From positions 240,723 to 304,722 of the forward strand of contig NZ_VAWG01000003.1 in NCBI RefSeq assembly GCF_005869875.1: a stretch of DNA of 64,000 nt, in the 5' to 3' direction. Within the stretch, counting starts at the first letter, position 1; every line of letters begins with the position of its first letter. The notes beneath the pieces are model-generated. The model was not told the origin of the DNA. It saw only the letters and a list, made by a program, of their open reading frames with translations, and did no database searches. The position numbers and the translations under genes are program-made. Below, in pieces: positions 26,191 to 34,898 of this stretch. Source of the stretch: Paenibacillus pinistramenti (GTDB lineage: Bacteria > Bacillota > Bacilli > Paenibacillales > Paenibacillaceae).

Positions 26191-28185
26191 ATGAAGTCCA
26201 GACTTACTTCATTTCTTCTGGTCCTCAGCTCCCTTGTCCTGGTCTTCGGTCTGGCTGGCTGCAGCTGGGCCGGCTCCGGAACAAGCACAACCAGCAGCAC
26301 GAATTCGGATTCGGACTCGTCTGCCGGAACAGCCAGCACCCGCACCATCTCTGCAGATGAGAAGAAGCTGGATGAAGAGGTTTTTCCTGAAGATAAAGTA
26401 GTAGACGTTAAGATTACAGTGGATGAAAATGATTTTCAGGATATGCTGGACAACGCCAGCGCAGAAGAATACAAAACGGCAACGGTCGAATATAACGGCG
26501 TTACCTACGACAATGTCGGCATCCGGACGAAGGGCAATTTGAGCCTGCGGAGCGTGGTCAGCTCGGACTCGGACCGCTACAGCTTCAAGCTTTCTTTCGA
26601 CGAATATGTGAACCAGACGATCGACGGGATCAGCAAAATCAACCTGAACAACCAGTACAGCGACGCCTCTTACATGCGTGAATTCCTCGCTTATGAGCTG
26701 GCCGAGCAAATGGGCCTTCCGGTGCCGAAGCATTCCTTTGTGGATGTGTATGTCAACGGCGAGCTCTGGGGCTTCTATCTCGCGGTTGAGCAGATTGGAG
26801 ACGCTTATCTGGAGCGCTATTTCGGCAATTCCTACGGCGCACTTTACAAAGGCACCATGGGCACCGGCAGCGACCTGCTGTACATTGATGACGATGCCGA
26901 TTCCTATTCCGGACTTGTGCAGAAATCGGAATCCACGGACGGCGGCGTTCTGGTCAATATGATCAAAGAGCTGAATAACGGAACGGATTACGAAAGCGTG
27001 CTTGATGTCGAGGAGGCGCTGAAATACATCGCCCTTCAGGTTGTCACCAACAATACGGACAGCTATATCGGAGGCAACAAGCAGAACTATTATCTGTATG
27101 AAAAAGACGGCGTCTTCTCTGTGCTGCCATGGGACTATAATATGGCCTTCAGCGGCATGGGCGGAGGCATGGGCGGCGGTATGGGCGACCCGGATGATCC
27201 CGCCGAGGATGCGGCTGACACAGCCGGTGCCGGGCAGGCTCAGGCCGCAGCTGGCGGCGCACAGGCGCAGTCAGCCGGGCAAAGCACGGCGGCGCAGACG
27301 GACGGCGGTGCCGCAGCGGACGACGCAGCGGGCAATGCGGCGGCGGGCAATGCGGCGGCGGGCAATGCAGCAGCAGGCGGGAACGATCAGGCAGCTGCCG
27401 GCAATCAAGCCGGCGGCGGTGCAGGCTACAGCCTGCTGATCGACGAGCCTACGCAGGGCTCTTTGGACGAACGGCCGCTGGTTGCCAAGCTGCTTGCGGT
27501 AGATAAATACAAAACGCTGTATCACGAAATCATTCAGAATGCGATCGACGGCCTGCTGGCCAACGATACCTTCACAGCTAAGGTTGAGGAGCTGCAAACC
27601 ATGATCTCCTCGCACGTTCAAGCAGACCCGCGTCCCTTCTACACTTATGAGGAATACGAAGCGGGCGTACAATCGCTGATCCAAACCAACGCGACAGCTG
27701 TCAGCACCATCCAGCAGCAGCTTGACGGAACGTCCCCTTCCTCGGGTGACGGCTCCGGCAGCGGCGGCATGGGCGGCGGTGGCGGCAATATGCCGAACTT
27801 CGGCAATGCCAATGACGCTGCCGGCACGAATGCTGCTGCCCAGCAGGGTGACAGCACAGCAGGCGGAGCTGCCGCTGCAGGCGACGCTCAGCAGACTGGC
27901 GATGCCCAGCAGACTGGCAATACTCAACAGAATGGCAACGCCCAGCAGAACGGCGGCGCCGCTCCTAACGGCAACACTCCGCCGGACGGCTTTGGCGGCG
28001 GCTTCGGCGGCGGGCCGGGCGGAGGCATGGACGGCGGCGGAGGCTTTGGCGGCCAGGACGGCGGCGGGCAAACTACCGCACAGTCTCAGGGCTCTGTCAA
28101 GGACGCCTGGACAGCCGGCGCTGCATTGGTGATCCTCCTGCTTGCCAGCGTGTTTGTGATCTTCTACAAACGCCGGCGGCTGTAG
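26191..28185 (+). CDS. CotH-family protein kinase, lipoprotein with large low-complexity insertions
   Basis: 664 aa. Lipobox LAGC near residue 24 puts it outside the membrane. Residues ~65-320 carry CotH kinase features: VGIRTKGNLSLRS, KINLNNQYSDASYMREFLAYEL, YLAVEQIGDAYLERYFG, then the catalytic NTDSYIGGNKQNYYLY (Asp290, Asn296) and PWDYN (Asp315). Low complexity rich in Ala, Gly, Gln and Asn (about 320-413), including AAAGN repeats, interrupts the domain before it resumes at LLIDEPTQGSLDERPLVAKLL. A second Gly/Gln/Asn-rich stretch (510-640) precedes a C-terminal helix and KRRRL. CotH proteins phosphorylate extracellular or spore-coat proteins. Third gene of the operon, GGAGGTGGAGG upstream. 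Confidence 0.87.
   Translation: MKSRLTSFLLVLSSLVLVFGLAGCSWAGSGTSTTSSTNSDSDSSAGTASTRTISADEKKLDEEVFPEDKVVDVKITVDENDFQDMLDNASAEEYKTATVEYNGVTYDNVGIRTKGNLSLRSVVSSDSDRYSFKLSFDEYVNQTIDGISKINLNNQYSDASYMREFLAYELAEQMGLPVPKHSFVDVYVNGELWGFYLAVEQIGDAYLERYFGNSYGALYKGTMGTGSDLLYIDDDADSYSGLVQKSESTDGGVLVNMIKELNNGTDYESVLDVEEALKYIALQVVTNNTDSYIGGNKQNYYLYEKDGVFSVLPWDYNMAFSGMGGGMGGGMGDPDDPAEDAADTAGAGQAQAAAGGAQAQSAGQSTAAQTDGGAAADDAAGNAAAGNAAAGNAAAGGNDQAAAGNQAGGGAGYSLLIDEPTQGSLDERPLVAKLLAVDKYKTLYHEIIQNAIDGLLANDTFTAKVEELQTMISSHVQADPRPFYTYEEYEAGVQSLIQTNATAVSTIQQQLDGTSPSSGDGSGSGGMGGGGGNMPNFGNANDAAGTNAAAQQGDSTAGGAAAAGDAQQTGDAQQTGNTQQNGNAQQNGGAAPNGNTPPDGFGGGFGGGPGGGMDGGGGFGGQDGGGQTTAQSQGSVKDAWTAGAALVILLLASVFVIFYKRRRL
27325..27366 (+). 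repeat. In-frame 15-base tandem repeats in the CotH gene
   Basis: Copies of GCGGCGGCGGGCAAT at 27337-27351 and 27352-27366, preceded by a 12-base partial copy, encode AAAGN. The repeats are within the first low-complexity insertion. Confidence 0.85.
27880..27951 (+). repeat. In-frame 18-base tandem repeats in the CotH gene
   Basis: Four 18-base units encode GDAQQT, GDAQQT, GNTQQN and GNAQQN. The unit drifts toward the 3' end. The repeats are within the second low-complexity stretch. Confidence 0.85.
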
Positions 28186-28204
28186 TCACCTGCACTTCTA
28201 TAAA

Positions 28205-28244
28205 CACATCCCGCAGCTCCCTGCTGGGGATGTGCTTATTTTTT
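28205..28244 (+). terminator. Terminator of the VTC-DUF4956-CotH operon
   Basis: CACATCCC-GCAG / CTGC-GGGATGTG hairpin followed by CTTATTTTTTT. Confidence 0.85.
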
Positions 28245-28369
28245 TACAGCTGACGGAGGCAGGCTCTGTTCATCAATCTGCTCAAAATCCACGTTTATCC
28301 AGTCTCGCTTCTTCTTTCTTTCATACACTGGTACATAATGTGTGGATTTCTGAGAAAGGTGTTGGAGCT

Positions 28370-29086
28370 ATGCACCCGACTGTTACGGTCGTAATTCCCT
28401 TTTACAACTGTCCATATATCGACCAGGCCCTATCCAGCGTGCTGAATCAAACCTATGAAAAGCTTGAGATTATCGTTGTGGATGACGGGTCCACCCAGCA
28501 TCAGCACAAGCTGGATCCCTTCCGTTCCCGGATCGTCTACCTCGGCAAAAGCAACGGCGGCACAGCCAGCGCTCTCAATTACGGCATGCAGCAAGCAAGC
28601 GGCAAATATATCGCCTGGCTCAGTTCGGACGATTATTTTCATCCGGATAAAATTACGAACCAAGTCGCCTTTATGGAGACGCATCATCTCCAGTTCAGCT
28701 TTACCGATTACCATACGACCGACGAGCAGAACCGGATAACCGGCTATAACAGTCAAAGCTCTTTCGAGAATGAAAAAGCGCTGATATCGTCCCTGCTCCA
28801 TTATTGTCCGATTAACGGCTGTACGGTGATGATGCTCCGGAATCTGGCAGAGTCGCTCGGCTGGTTTAATAAGCAGCTGCCCTACACGCATGACTATGAT
28901 CTTTGGGTCCGCATCGCTTTAAACGGTGTCCGCATGGCTTATCTGAACCAGCCGCTCACCCATTACCGCCGGCACTCCGGCATGGGAACCGTCCGCCATA
29001 TGGACCGGATTACATCCGAGTTTGATTCAATTAAAGCTTATTACACCCCGCTGCTTCAGCATAAAATTGCAGGAATGTCCGGTTAA
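28370..29086 (+). CDS. Family 2 glycosyltransferase (paralogue of the one at 51158)
   Basis: 238 aa from the ATG at 28370 (AAAGGTG eight bases upstream). GT-A fold: VTVVIPFYNCPYIDQAL at the N-terminus, nucleotide-binding VVDDGS near 37 and the DxD-type LSSDDYFHPDKI near 85. HDYDLWVRIAL near 175 is the C-terminal ED-like motif of this subgroup. It has no membrane helix and should transfer a sugar at the inner face of the membrane. It closely resembles the GT2 at 51158 across its length, which sits in a sugar-nucleotide cluster; this copy is isolated behind a terminator. Confidence 0.88.
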   Translation: MHPTVTVVIPFYNCPYIDQALSSVLNQTYEKLEIIVVDDGSTQHQHKLDPFRSRIVYLGKSNGGTASALNYGMQQASGKYIAWLSSDDYFHPDKITNQVAFMETHHLQFSFTDYHTTDEQNRITGYNSQSSFENEKALISSLLHYCPINGCTVMMLRNLAESLGWFNKQLPYTHDYDLWVRIALNGVRMAYLNQPLTHYRRHSGMGTVRHMDRITSEFDSIKAYYTPLLQHKIAGMSG

Positions 29087-29202
29087 CCAGCAGGCTGGCG
29101 GGGTTGCATTTCTTTGTCCGTTCTATTATAACTGACAATGATGAATACTTGCGGCCGTAAGACGTGTCCTGGCGGCAAGCTACCCCTAAGGAGGCATAAA
29201 GC

Positions 29203-30192
29203 ATGATTCGTTTCGGCATCATTGGAACCAACTGGATTACCGACCGGTTCATTGAGGCGGCGATCGAGGCAGAAGGATTTGTTCTTTCGTCCGTGTATTC
29301 CCGCACAACAGAGCAGGCGCAGGCCTTTGCCGACAAGCATAAAATTCCCAATACGTATACCAATCTGACTGCGATGTTCGAAAGCGGCACCGTAGATGCT
29401 GTATATATTGCAAGCCCAAATTCCCTGCATGCCAGCCAGGCTATCGAAGCCATGAATCACGGCATCCATGTGCTGTGCGAGAAGCCGGCAGCTTCCAATG
29501 CCCGCGAAGTGAAGGCGGTCATCGAAGCAGCCAAAGCTAACAATGTAGTCTTTATGGAAGCTTTAAAGACGACCCTGCTTCCCAACTTCCGGACGATCCG
29601 CGACAATTTGAACAAGATCGGCCCGATCCGCCGCTATATCGCTAACTTCTGCCAATACTCCTCCCGCTACGATGCCTACAAGCAGGGGGAAATTTTGAAT
29701 GCCTTCAAACCGGAATTCTCCAATGGGGCGCTGATGGATCTCGGCATCTACGGCATTTACCCGATGGTGGCCTTATTCGGCAAACCGTCTGCCGTCAAAG
29801 CGACGGGCTACATGCTGGAATCCGGCGTTGACGGCGAAGGAATGCTGATTGCCGCTTATCCCGAAATGGATGCCGTCGTTATGTATTCCAAAATTACGGA
29901 CTCGGCCCTCCCGTCCGAAATTCAAGGGGAACTCGGTTCCATTGTCATTGATAAGCTGAGCCAGCCTCACCATGTTTATATCCGCTACCGGGACGGGCGT
30001 GAGGAGGATATCTCCATCCCAACCGCCCTGCCGAGCATGACTTACGAGACGGTTGAATTTATGAAGGTCATCCGCCAGGGCTCCGGTGAATCTGCCGTTA
30101 ACAGCCATGAGCGCACTTTGGCGGCGGCTGAAATTATGGACGAAGCCCGCAGACAGCTTGGACTTGTTTTTCCGGCTGACCAGCAGGGATAA
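29203..30192 (+). CDS. Gfo/Idh/MocA family oxidoreductase
   Basis: 329 aa. N-terminal Rossmann domain with FGIIGTNWITDRFIEA (GxGxx variant), the EKP motif LCEKPAASNAREV near residue 95 containing the catalytic-site Lys, and a C-terminal dimerisation domain with GALMDLGIYGIYPMVALFG near 175. NAD(P)-dependent oxidation or reduction of a sugar or polyol is expected; the substrate is unknown. AAGGAGG lies eight bases before the ATG; terminator at 30230. Stand-alone gene. Confidence 0.9.
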   Translation: MIRFGIIGTNWITDRFIEAAIEAEGFVLSSVYSRTTEQAQAFADKHKIPNTYTNLTAMFESGTVDAVYIASPNSLHASQAIEAMNHGIHVLCEKPAASNAREVKAVIEAAKANNVVFMEALKTTLLPNFRTIRDNLNKIGPIRRYIANFCQYSSRYDAYKQGEILNAFKPEFSNGALMDLGIYGIYPMVALFGKPSAVKATGYMLESGVDGEGMLIAAYPEMDAVVMYSKITDSALPSEIQGELGSIVIDKLSQPHHVYIRYRDGREEDISIPTALPSMTYETVEFMKVIRQGSGESAVNSHERTLAAAEIMDEARRQLGLVFPADQQG

Positions 30193-30229
30193 CTGTAACT
30201 TGCACCGGCGCCAGGCCCGGCACCGATAT

Positions 30230-30269
30230 AAAAGCTGCTTTCTCCGTACATGGGGAGAGCAGCTTTTTT
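30230..30269 (+). terminator. Terminator of the oxidoreductase gene
   Basis: AAAAGCTGCTTTCTCC / GGGGAGAGCAGCTTTT stem with six-base loop and T run. Confidence 0.9.
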
Positions 30270-30273
30270 GCAA

Positions 30274-30324
30274 TTGATTTCTATTCAAATTTGAATATAA
30301 TGAGAAAGTATTCAAATTTGAATA
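30274..30324 (+). promoter_or_regulatory. Promoter with duplicated palindromic operator (PadR-type) for the efflux operon
   Basis: TATTCAAATTTGAATA, a perfect 16-base palindrome, occurs twice (30282-30297 and 30309-30324), start-to-start 27 bases. TTGATT (30274-30279) and TATAAT (30296-30301), 16 bases apart, overlap the first copy; the second covers the start point and abuts the ribosome site. The PadR-like gene in the same operon is the likely binder. Confidence 0.8.
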
Positions 30325-30337
30325 AAGGAGTTCACTC

Positions 30338-31876
30338 ATGATTCAAAGTAATTCAAGAAGCCTCCGGTTTATCGTAGCCGGCTTGCTGCTGGGCATTTTG
30401 ATGTCCGCGATGGACAATACGATCGTAACCACCGCTATGGGCACCATCGTGTCCGATCTTGGAGGAATGGACCAGTTTGTCTGGGTCACCTCGGCTTATA
30501 TGGTCGCCGTAATGGCCGGCACGCCGATATTCGGCAAGCTGTCGGATATGTACGGCCGCAAGAGATTTTACATTTTCGGCATTGTTGTGTTCCTGCTGGG
30601 CTCGATTCTGTGCGGGCTTGCCGGCAGCATCACGCAGCTCAGCCTGTTCCGTGTCATTCAGGGCATCGGGGGCGGCGCTTTGATGCCAATTGCCTTTACA
30701 ATTATTTTTGATATTTTCCCGCCGAAGTCCCGCGGCAAAGCCACCGGCCTGTTCGGAGCCGTATTCGGGCTCTCCAGCATTGTGGGGCCGCTTCTCGGCG
30801 CCTTTATTACCGATCATCTTGGCTGGAACTGGGTATTTTACATCAATGTACCGGTCGGGATCGTTTCGTTTATTCTGATTATGGCGTTCTACAAGGAATC
30901 CCCGAATCACTTGAAGCAGCGAATCGACTGGTTTGGGGCTATCACGCTTGTCGGGGCAATCGTCTGCCTCATGTTCGCCCTGGAGCTGGGCGGAGAAACC
31001 TATGCCTGGGATTCCGCGCAGATTCTCGGCTTGTTCGCCGGGTTTGCCGTATTGCTGATCGCCTTCCTGCTTATCGAACGCAAAGTGGCTGAGCCGGTCA
31101 TTTCCTTCGATATGTTTAAGGTGCGGCTGTTTGCCACTAGCAACGGCGTAGCCCTGTTCTATGGAGCCGTATTTATCGTGGCTACCGTTTATATTCCGAT
31201 CTTTGTGCAGGGCGTATACGGGGGCACAGCCACCAACTCCGGCCTGATTCTGATGCCGATGATGATCGGCTCTGTGATCGGCGCCCAGTCCGGCGGCCTG
31301 CTGTCTACCCGGACATCGTTCCGCCGCATTATGCTGATGTCCATTATCTTTTTCCTGGCCGGTATTCTGCTGCTCGGAACGCTCAATTCGGATTCTCCGC
31401 GGACGCTGCTGACCATCTACAGTGTTGTGACGGGAATCGGGGTCGGCTTCTCCTTCTCCACGCTGAACCTTTCCGGCATTCATCATTTTGATACGCGCCA
31501 GCGCGGATCGGCAACCTCTACGATTACGTTCATGCGGTCCCTGGGCATGACGCTCGGAATTACCATCTTCGGCATCATCCAGCGCAACCTGCTGTCCGAT
31601 CAAATGACGAAGGCGTTTGCCGGCAGCGGCCAAAGTGCGGCTTCCATCGGCAATCCTCAGAACGCGCTGACGCCGGAGAACCGCAAGCAGATTCCGGAGG
31701 CCGTGCTGCATAAAATTTCGGATGCCATGGCGACTTCCATCGCCCACACCTTCTTATGGTCGCTTATCGCAGCTGGCGCAGCCGCTTTGTTTATTCTGCT
31801 GATGCCAAACGACCGGGTGCTGGTCAACAAACAGGCTCCAGCCGGGCAGCCTGCGGCGACCGTGTCCGGGGAGTAA
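30338..31876 (+). CDS. DHA2-family MFS drug efflux transporter (EmrB/QacA type)
   Basis: 512 aa with about 14 membrane helices. Family motifs: LLLGILMSAMDNTIVTTAMG in helix 1 (motif D1), FGKLSDMYGRKRFY (motif A) and RVIQGIGGGALMPIAFTII (motif B). GLSSIVGPLLGAFITDHLGW carries motif C of antiporters. It exports cationic or amphiphilic drugs in exchange for protons. AAAGGAG lies just upstream; a PadR regulator gene starts five bases after its stop, and the duplicated palindromes at 30282 and 30309 suggest drug-inducible autoregulation. Confidence 0.93.
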   Translation: MIQSNSRSLRFIVAGLLLGILMSAMDNTIVTTAMGTIVSDLGGMDQFVWVTSAYMVAVMAGTPIFGKLSDMYGRKRFYIFGIVVFLLGSILCGLAGSITQLSLFRVIQGIGGGALMPIAFTIIFDIFPPKSRGKATGLFGAVFGLSSIVGPLLGAFITDHLGWNWVFYINVPVGIVSFILIMAFYKESPNHLKQRIDWFGAITLVGAIVCLMFALELGGETYAWDSAQILGLFAGFAVLLIAFLLIERKVAEPVISFDMFKVRLFATSNGVALFYGAVFIVATVYIPIFVQGVYGGTATNSGLILMPMMIGSVIGAQSGGLLSTRTSFRRIMLMSIIFFLAGILLLGTLNSDSPRTLLTIYSVVTGIGVGFSFSTLNLSGIHHFDTRQRGSATSTITFMRSLGMTLGITIFGIIQRNLLSDQMTKAFAGSGQSAASIGNPQNALTPENRKQIPEAVLHKISDAMATSIAHTFLWSLIAAGAAALFILLMPNDRVLVNKQAPAGQPAATVSGE

Positions 31877-31880
31877 CGTC

Positions 31881-32450
31881 ATGCCCATCAAACTGGCGAT
31901 TTTGGGTCTGTTGATGGAGAAGGACATGCACCCTTATGAGATCCGCACGATCATGAAGGACCGCTCGCTGGATCAGAACACCAAAATCCAGATCGGCTCC
32001 CTCTATTATGCCGTTGAGCAGCTGTGCAAGCAGGGCCTGATCGAGGCGGTTGAGGTTATCAAGAGTGAGAATCGTCCGGATAAGACCGTCTATCATATTA
32101 CCGATAAAGGCAAGGCCTGTTTTGATAACATGCTGCTCAGCATGCTTGAGGAAATCGAGCCGATTCATACCCCGATCAAGATGGCGCTGTCCTTTGCCTG
32201 GAAGGGCGATCAGTCCAAAATGGCCGATGTGCTCAAGAATCGTGTGCAGGAAGCCGAGCATCAGGTCAATTACCTGTACGAGGTCTATACGGAGCACATT
32301 GGCGTCGTTCCGCGGAGCGTTCTGCATCTGATGGCGGCTAATTATGAGCATGCCAAAACCGAGCTGAAATGGGTAAAAAGATTATACCAGGATGCCAAAG
32401 ACGGCCGCCTCGGCGACCGCAGCGCGGATCCTGTTGTGGATGAAGATTAA
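31881..32450 (+). CDS. PadR family transcriptional regulator
   Basis: 189 aa. PadR winged HTH in the first ~85 residues (LAILGLLMEKDMHPYEIRTIM, GSLYYAVEQLCKQGLIEAVEV, VYHITDKGK), then the long C-terminal Vir_act_alpha-type helical dimerisation part (PadR-s2 subgroup). It lies five bases after the MFS stop, so it is co-transcribed with its presumed target, and probably represses the operon by binding the twin palindromes upstream. Confidence 0.92.
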   Translation: MPIKLAILGLLMEKDMHPYEIRTIMKDRSLDQNTKIQIGSLYYAVEQLCKQGLIEAVEVIKSENRPDKTVYHITDKGKACFDNMLLSMLEEIEPIHTPIKMALSFAWKGDQSKMADVLKNRVQEAEHQVNYLYEVYTEHIGVVPRSVLHLMAANYEHAKTELKWVKRLYQDAKDGRLGDRSADPVVDED

Positions 32451-32476
32451 GACGTTTATCACCTGAAAAATAAACC

Positions 32477-32541
32477 ATAAAAAGCCAGTCCCGCAAACAG
32501 GGAGCCTCTTCCGGTCCCCAGCTTGCGGAGCTGGCTTTTTC
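32477..32541 (+). terminator. Terminator of the MFS-PadR operon
   Basis: Long stem AAAAGCCAG-CCCGCAA / TTGCGG-GCTGGCTTTTT with a branched inner part, followed by T-rich sequence. Confidence 0.85.
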
Positions 32542-32609
32542 TTTGTAACAGTCATTGACTCCTGCCGTTGTACATCGCTGCCATTATATCCCCGCCGTTG
32601 TACCCCTGC

Positions 32610-34325
32610 CTACGCGATTACGAGCTCCTGCACCGCTTTGACTGGCTTGTACTCACTCTGCCAAACCGCGCAGCGCACCGCTTCCTCGACATCCTCCGGC
32701 ACACAGCCGGCGATGCCTTCTGCAATCGCCTGCTTCGCAGCAGCGGCGGCAACAGCGACGGATACCGCCCGCAGCTCATTGACGCGCGGCAGCAGCGGGC
32801 TTCCCGGCCCGTCCCACGGCACAAAGGAGGCGATCGCTTCGGCCGCAGCGCTGAACATGCCGGGGGACAGGGTTTGAGCCTTGACGACGATGGCGCCAAG
32901 CCCCAGCCCCGGGAACACCAGCGCGTTATTGGACTGGGCGATTTCGTGCCGGACTCCGTTCCATTCGGCAGGCTCGAAGGGGCTGCCGGTCGCAATCAGC
33001 GCTCTGCCGTCCGTCCAGGCCAAGAGATCAGCCGGCACGGCTTCGGCAAGCGCTGTCGGATTGGACATCGGCAGAATGACCGGCCGCTCCGTATGCCGGG
33101 CCATTTCCCTTACCACTTCCTCGGTAAAAGCTCCAGCCGAACCTGAGGTTCCGATCAGGATGGTCGGCTTCACGCGGCGGACCACCTCCAGCAGCGGGAT
33201 CGTCCCTGCCTCATTCCGGAGCCAGCCGCGGCATTCTGCATCCTGACGCACATAAGGCCGCTGGTAGTCCAGCACATCCGCTGTGCTCTCCGTCAGCAGG
33301 CCGCGCTGGTCATACGCCCAGAAGCGGCTCCGCGCTTCCGCTTCGGACAGCCCCTCCTTCACCATTGCCGCACACATCTGATCGGCATTCCCGATTCCTG
33401 CGGAGCCCGGCCCGAATACCAGCACCCGCTGCTCTGCAAGCGGAATGCCTGTGATCCGGCAGGCCGACTGCACGGCGGCCAGCGTGACCGCTCCCGTGCC
33501 CTGGATATCGTCGTTGAAGGTAGGCAGCGCTGCCGCGTATTTATTCAAAATGTTCCGCGCATTGACACTCCCCAGATCCTCCCAATGCAGCAGGGCATCA
33601 GGAAAAATCCGGACAGCATTCTCTACAAAACGGTCGATAAACTGCTCATACCGCTCTCCCCGCACCCGCGCATGGCGGTTGCCCATATATAAAGGATCCT
33701 CGAGCAGCCTCCGGTTGTCGGTTCCGACGTCCAGCACAACGGCCAGCACCCGGCTGGGATCAATCCCGGCCGCAGCCGTATAAACGGCCAGCTTGCCGAT
33801 CGAGATATGGATGCCGCCCACTCCCCAGTCCCCGATTCCCAAAATGCTCTCTGAATCCGTCACCACAATCAGATCAATCGCTTCCACAGAATCCACCACG
33901 TTCAAGAAGGCCTGTTCGATCCCTTCAGGATCATTAATGGACAAATACACCCCGCCCGGCCGGTGATATTCATGGCTGTACTGCTGGATAGCCTCGCTTA
34001 CCGTCGGCGTGTATACAAGCGGCAGGATTTCGCTCAAATGCTCACCAAGCAGACGATAGAACAGAACCACATTCCGGTGGAACAAATCGTTAAGCGCAAT
34101 GTTCTTGTGCAGATCATCCGGCTGGTTCTGCAGCTGCTCGTATACCCTTTGCGTCTGCTCTTCAATCGTCATTACCGTCGGCGGCAGCAGCCCGTCAAGG
34201 CCCAGCTCCAGCCGTTCTTCCTTCGTAAAGGCTACCCCTTTATTCAGCAGCGGATTGGCAAGCAGTTCTTTCCCCCGTAACGAGGTTTCAATAAATCCCT
34301 CAGCTGTATGTCTGTATGAGCGCAT
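32610..34325 (-). CDS. NAD-dependent malic enzyme
   Basis: 571 aa, matching the long MaeA/MalS type (about 565 aa). Signatures: [17 protein letters not shown] near residue 105, the malic-enzyme motif [16 protein letters not shown] near 265 with metal-binding acidic residues, [15 protein letters not shown] near 155 and the Rossmann motif [13 protein letters not shown] near 300. It decarboxylates malate to pyruvate with NAD reduction, linking the TCA cycle to pyruvate. GAAGGG lies upstream of the ATG. A leader with two competing hairpins precedes it (34405-34454). The C-terminal ~120 residues are locally very GC-rich. Confidence 0.93.
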   Translation of the reverse strand: MRSYRHTAEGFIETSLRGKELLANPLLNKGVAFTKEERLELGLDGLLPPTVMTIEEQTQRVYEQLQNQPDDLHKNIALNDLFHRNVVLFYRLLGEHLSEILPLVYTPTVSEAIQQYSHEYHRPGGVYLSINDPEGIEQAFLNVVDSVEAIDLIVVTDSESILGIGDWGVGGIHISIGKLAVYTAAAGIDPSRVLAVVLDVGTDNRRLLEDPLYMGNRHARVRGERYEQFIDRFVENAVRIFPDALLHWEDLGSVNARNILNKYAAALPTFNDDIQGTGAVTLAAVQSACRITGIPLAEQRVLVFGPGSAGIGNADQMCAAMVKEGLSEAEARSRFWAYDQRGLLTESTADVLDYQRPYVRQDAECRGWLRNEAGTIPLLEVVRRVKPTILIGTSGSAGAFTEEVVREMARHTERPVILPMSNPTALAEAVPADLLAWTDGRALIATGSPFEPAEWNGVRHEIAQSNNALVFPGLGLGAIVVKAQTLSPGMFSAAAEAIASFVPWDGPGSPLLPRVNELRAVSVAVAAAAAKQAIAEGIAGCVPEDVEEAVRCAVWQSEYKPVKAVQELVIA

Positions 34326-34404
34326 TTGGAACCCTTCTTTCCGTGTCAGCTTCTAATTCATCTATCCTTAACTCGGCGCTGTCGGCTCTCAAATTGCCCA
34401 TAAA

Positions 34405-34454
34405 AAAATGCAAAAAGCCGTCCATCGGCTTCATTGTAACCGGAGGCGGCTTTT
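34405..34454 (-). terminator. Terminator or attenuator upstream of the malic enzyme gene
   Basis: On the minus strand AAGCCG (34431-34426) pairs with CGGCTTTTT (34420 onward), followed by GCATTTTTTTA, a canonical terminator. An upstream AAAAGCCG (34454-34447) can compete for the same CGGCTTTT. It either ends the small ORF at 34525-34677 or attenuates transcription into malic enzyme, 80 bases downstream. Confidence 0.6.
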
Positions 34455-34524
34455 CAGAAAATAATAATTTTAACATTTCATACAGTTTTCAAATTTTCAT
34501 GGCAAAATCGGGAAAATAGGCGGA

Positions 34525-34677
34525 TTAACGCCGTTCAGCCTGCTTTAATTTTTCATTCAAAATTTCCGCGAAGCTGGACGATTTGTCATTGGAGGTTTCC
34601 TTCTTGGGAATGCTGCTGCTCGGGGACTTAAAGAATTGGTGATGATAAGGCGCTGAGGCGTGGACACTTAAATTCAC
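34525..34677 (-). CDS. Small 50-residue hypothetical protein
   Basis: GTG start at 34677 with GGGAG ten bases upstream, TAA at 34525-34527. The product is polar and Ser/Lys-rich, starts MNLSVHASAPYHHQFF and ends in an amphipathic helix (SSFAEILNEKLKQAERR). No membrane segment or signal. A terminator lies about 70 bases after its stop. I do not recognise the family. The combination of ribosome site, helix-compatible composition and terminator supports it; the rest of the 34326-34898 gap shows no other convincing gene. Confidence 0.5.
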   Translation of the reverse strand: MNLSVHASAPYHHQFFKSPSSSIPKKETSNDKSSSFAEILNEKLKQAERR

Positions 34678-34898
34678 TTTGTCTTCTCTCCCTTCTGTTT
34701 GTCCCCGTTATTACCCGGCCAGACAGCCAGCCAAACCCTTTTTCCAAAAAACAGGAATAAATGGCTAACCGGAACGAAAGCTTCCGGGGCCGGCAGGCCC
34801 TCTTCTGCAAGACCTTTTTCCTGCTTTCTGGTAAACTTGGATTCATGACCGGGAATAAAGAGGGACTTCGGAAGTTCCATCAGGATGGAGGAATTTAA

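Noticed and set aside
30353..31747. Long open frame antisense to the MFS efflux gene (464 codons)
   Set aside because: It mirrors the codon structure of the membrane protein gene, has an Arg/Gln/His-rich composition without any family motif, and no ribosome site. The sense gene has all DHA2 motifs.
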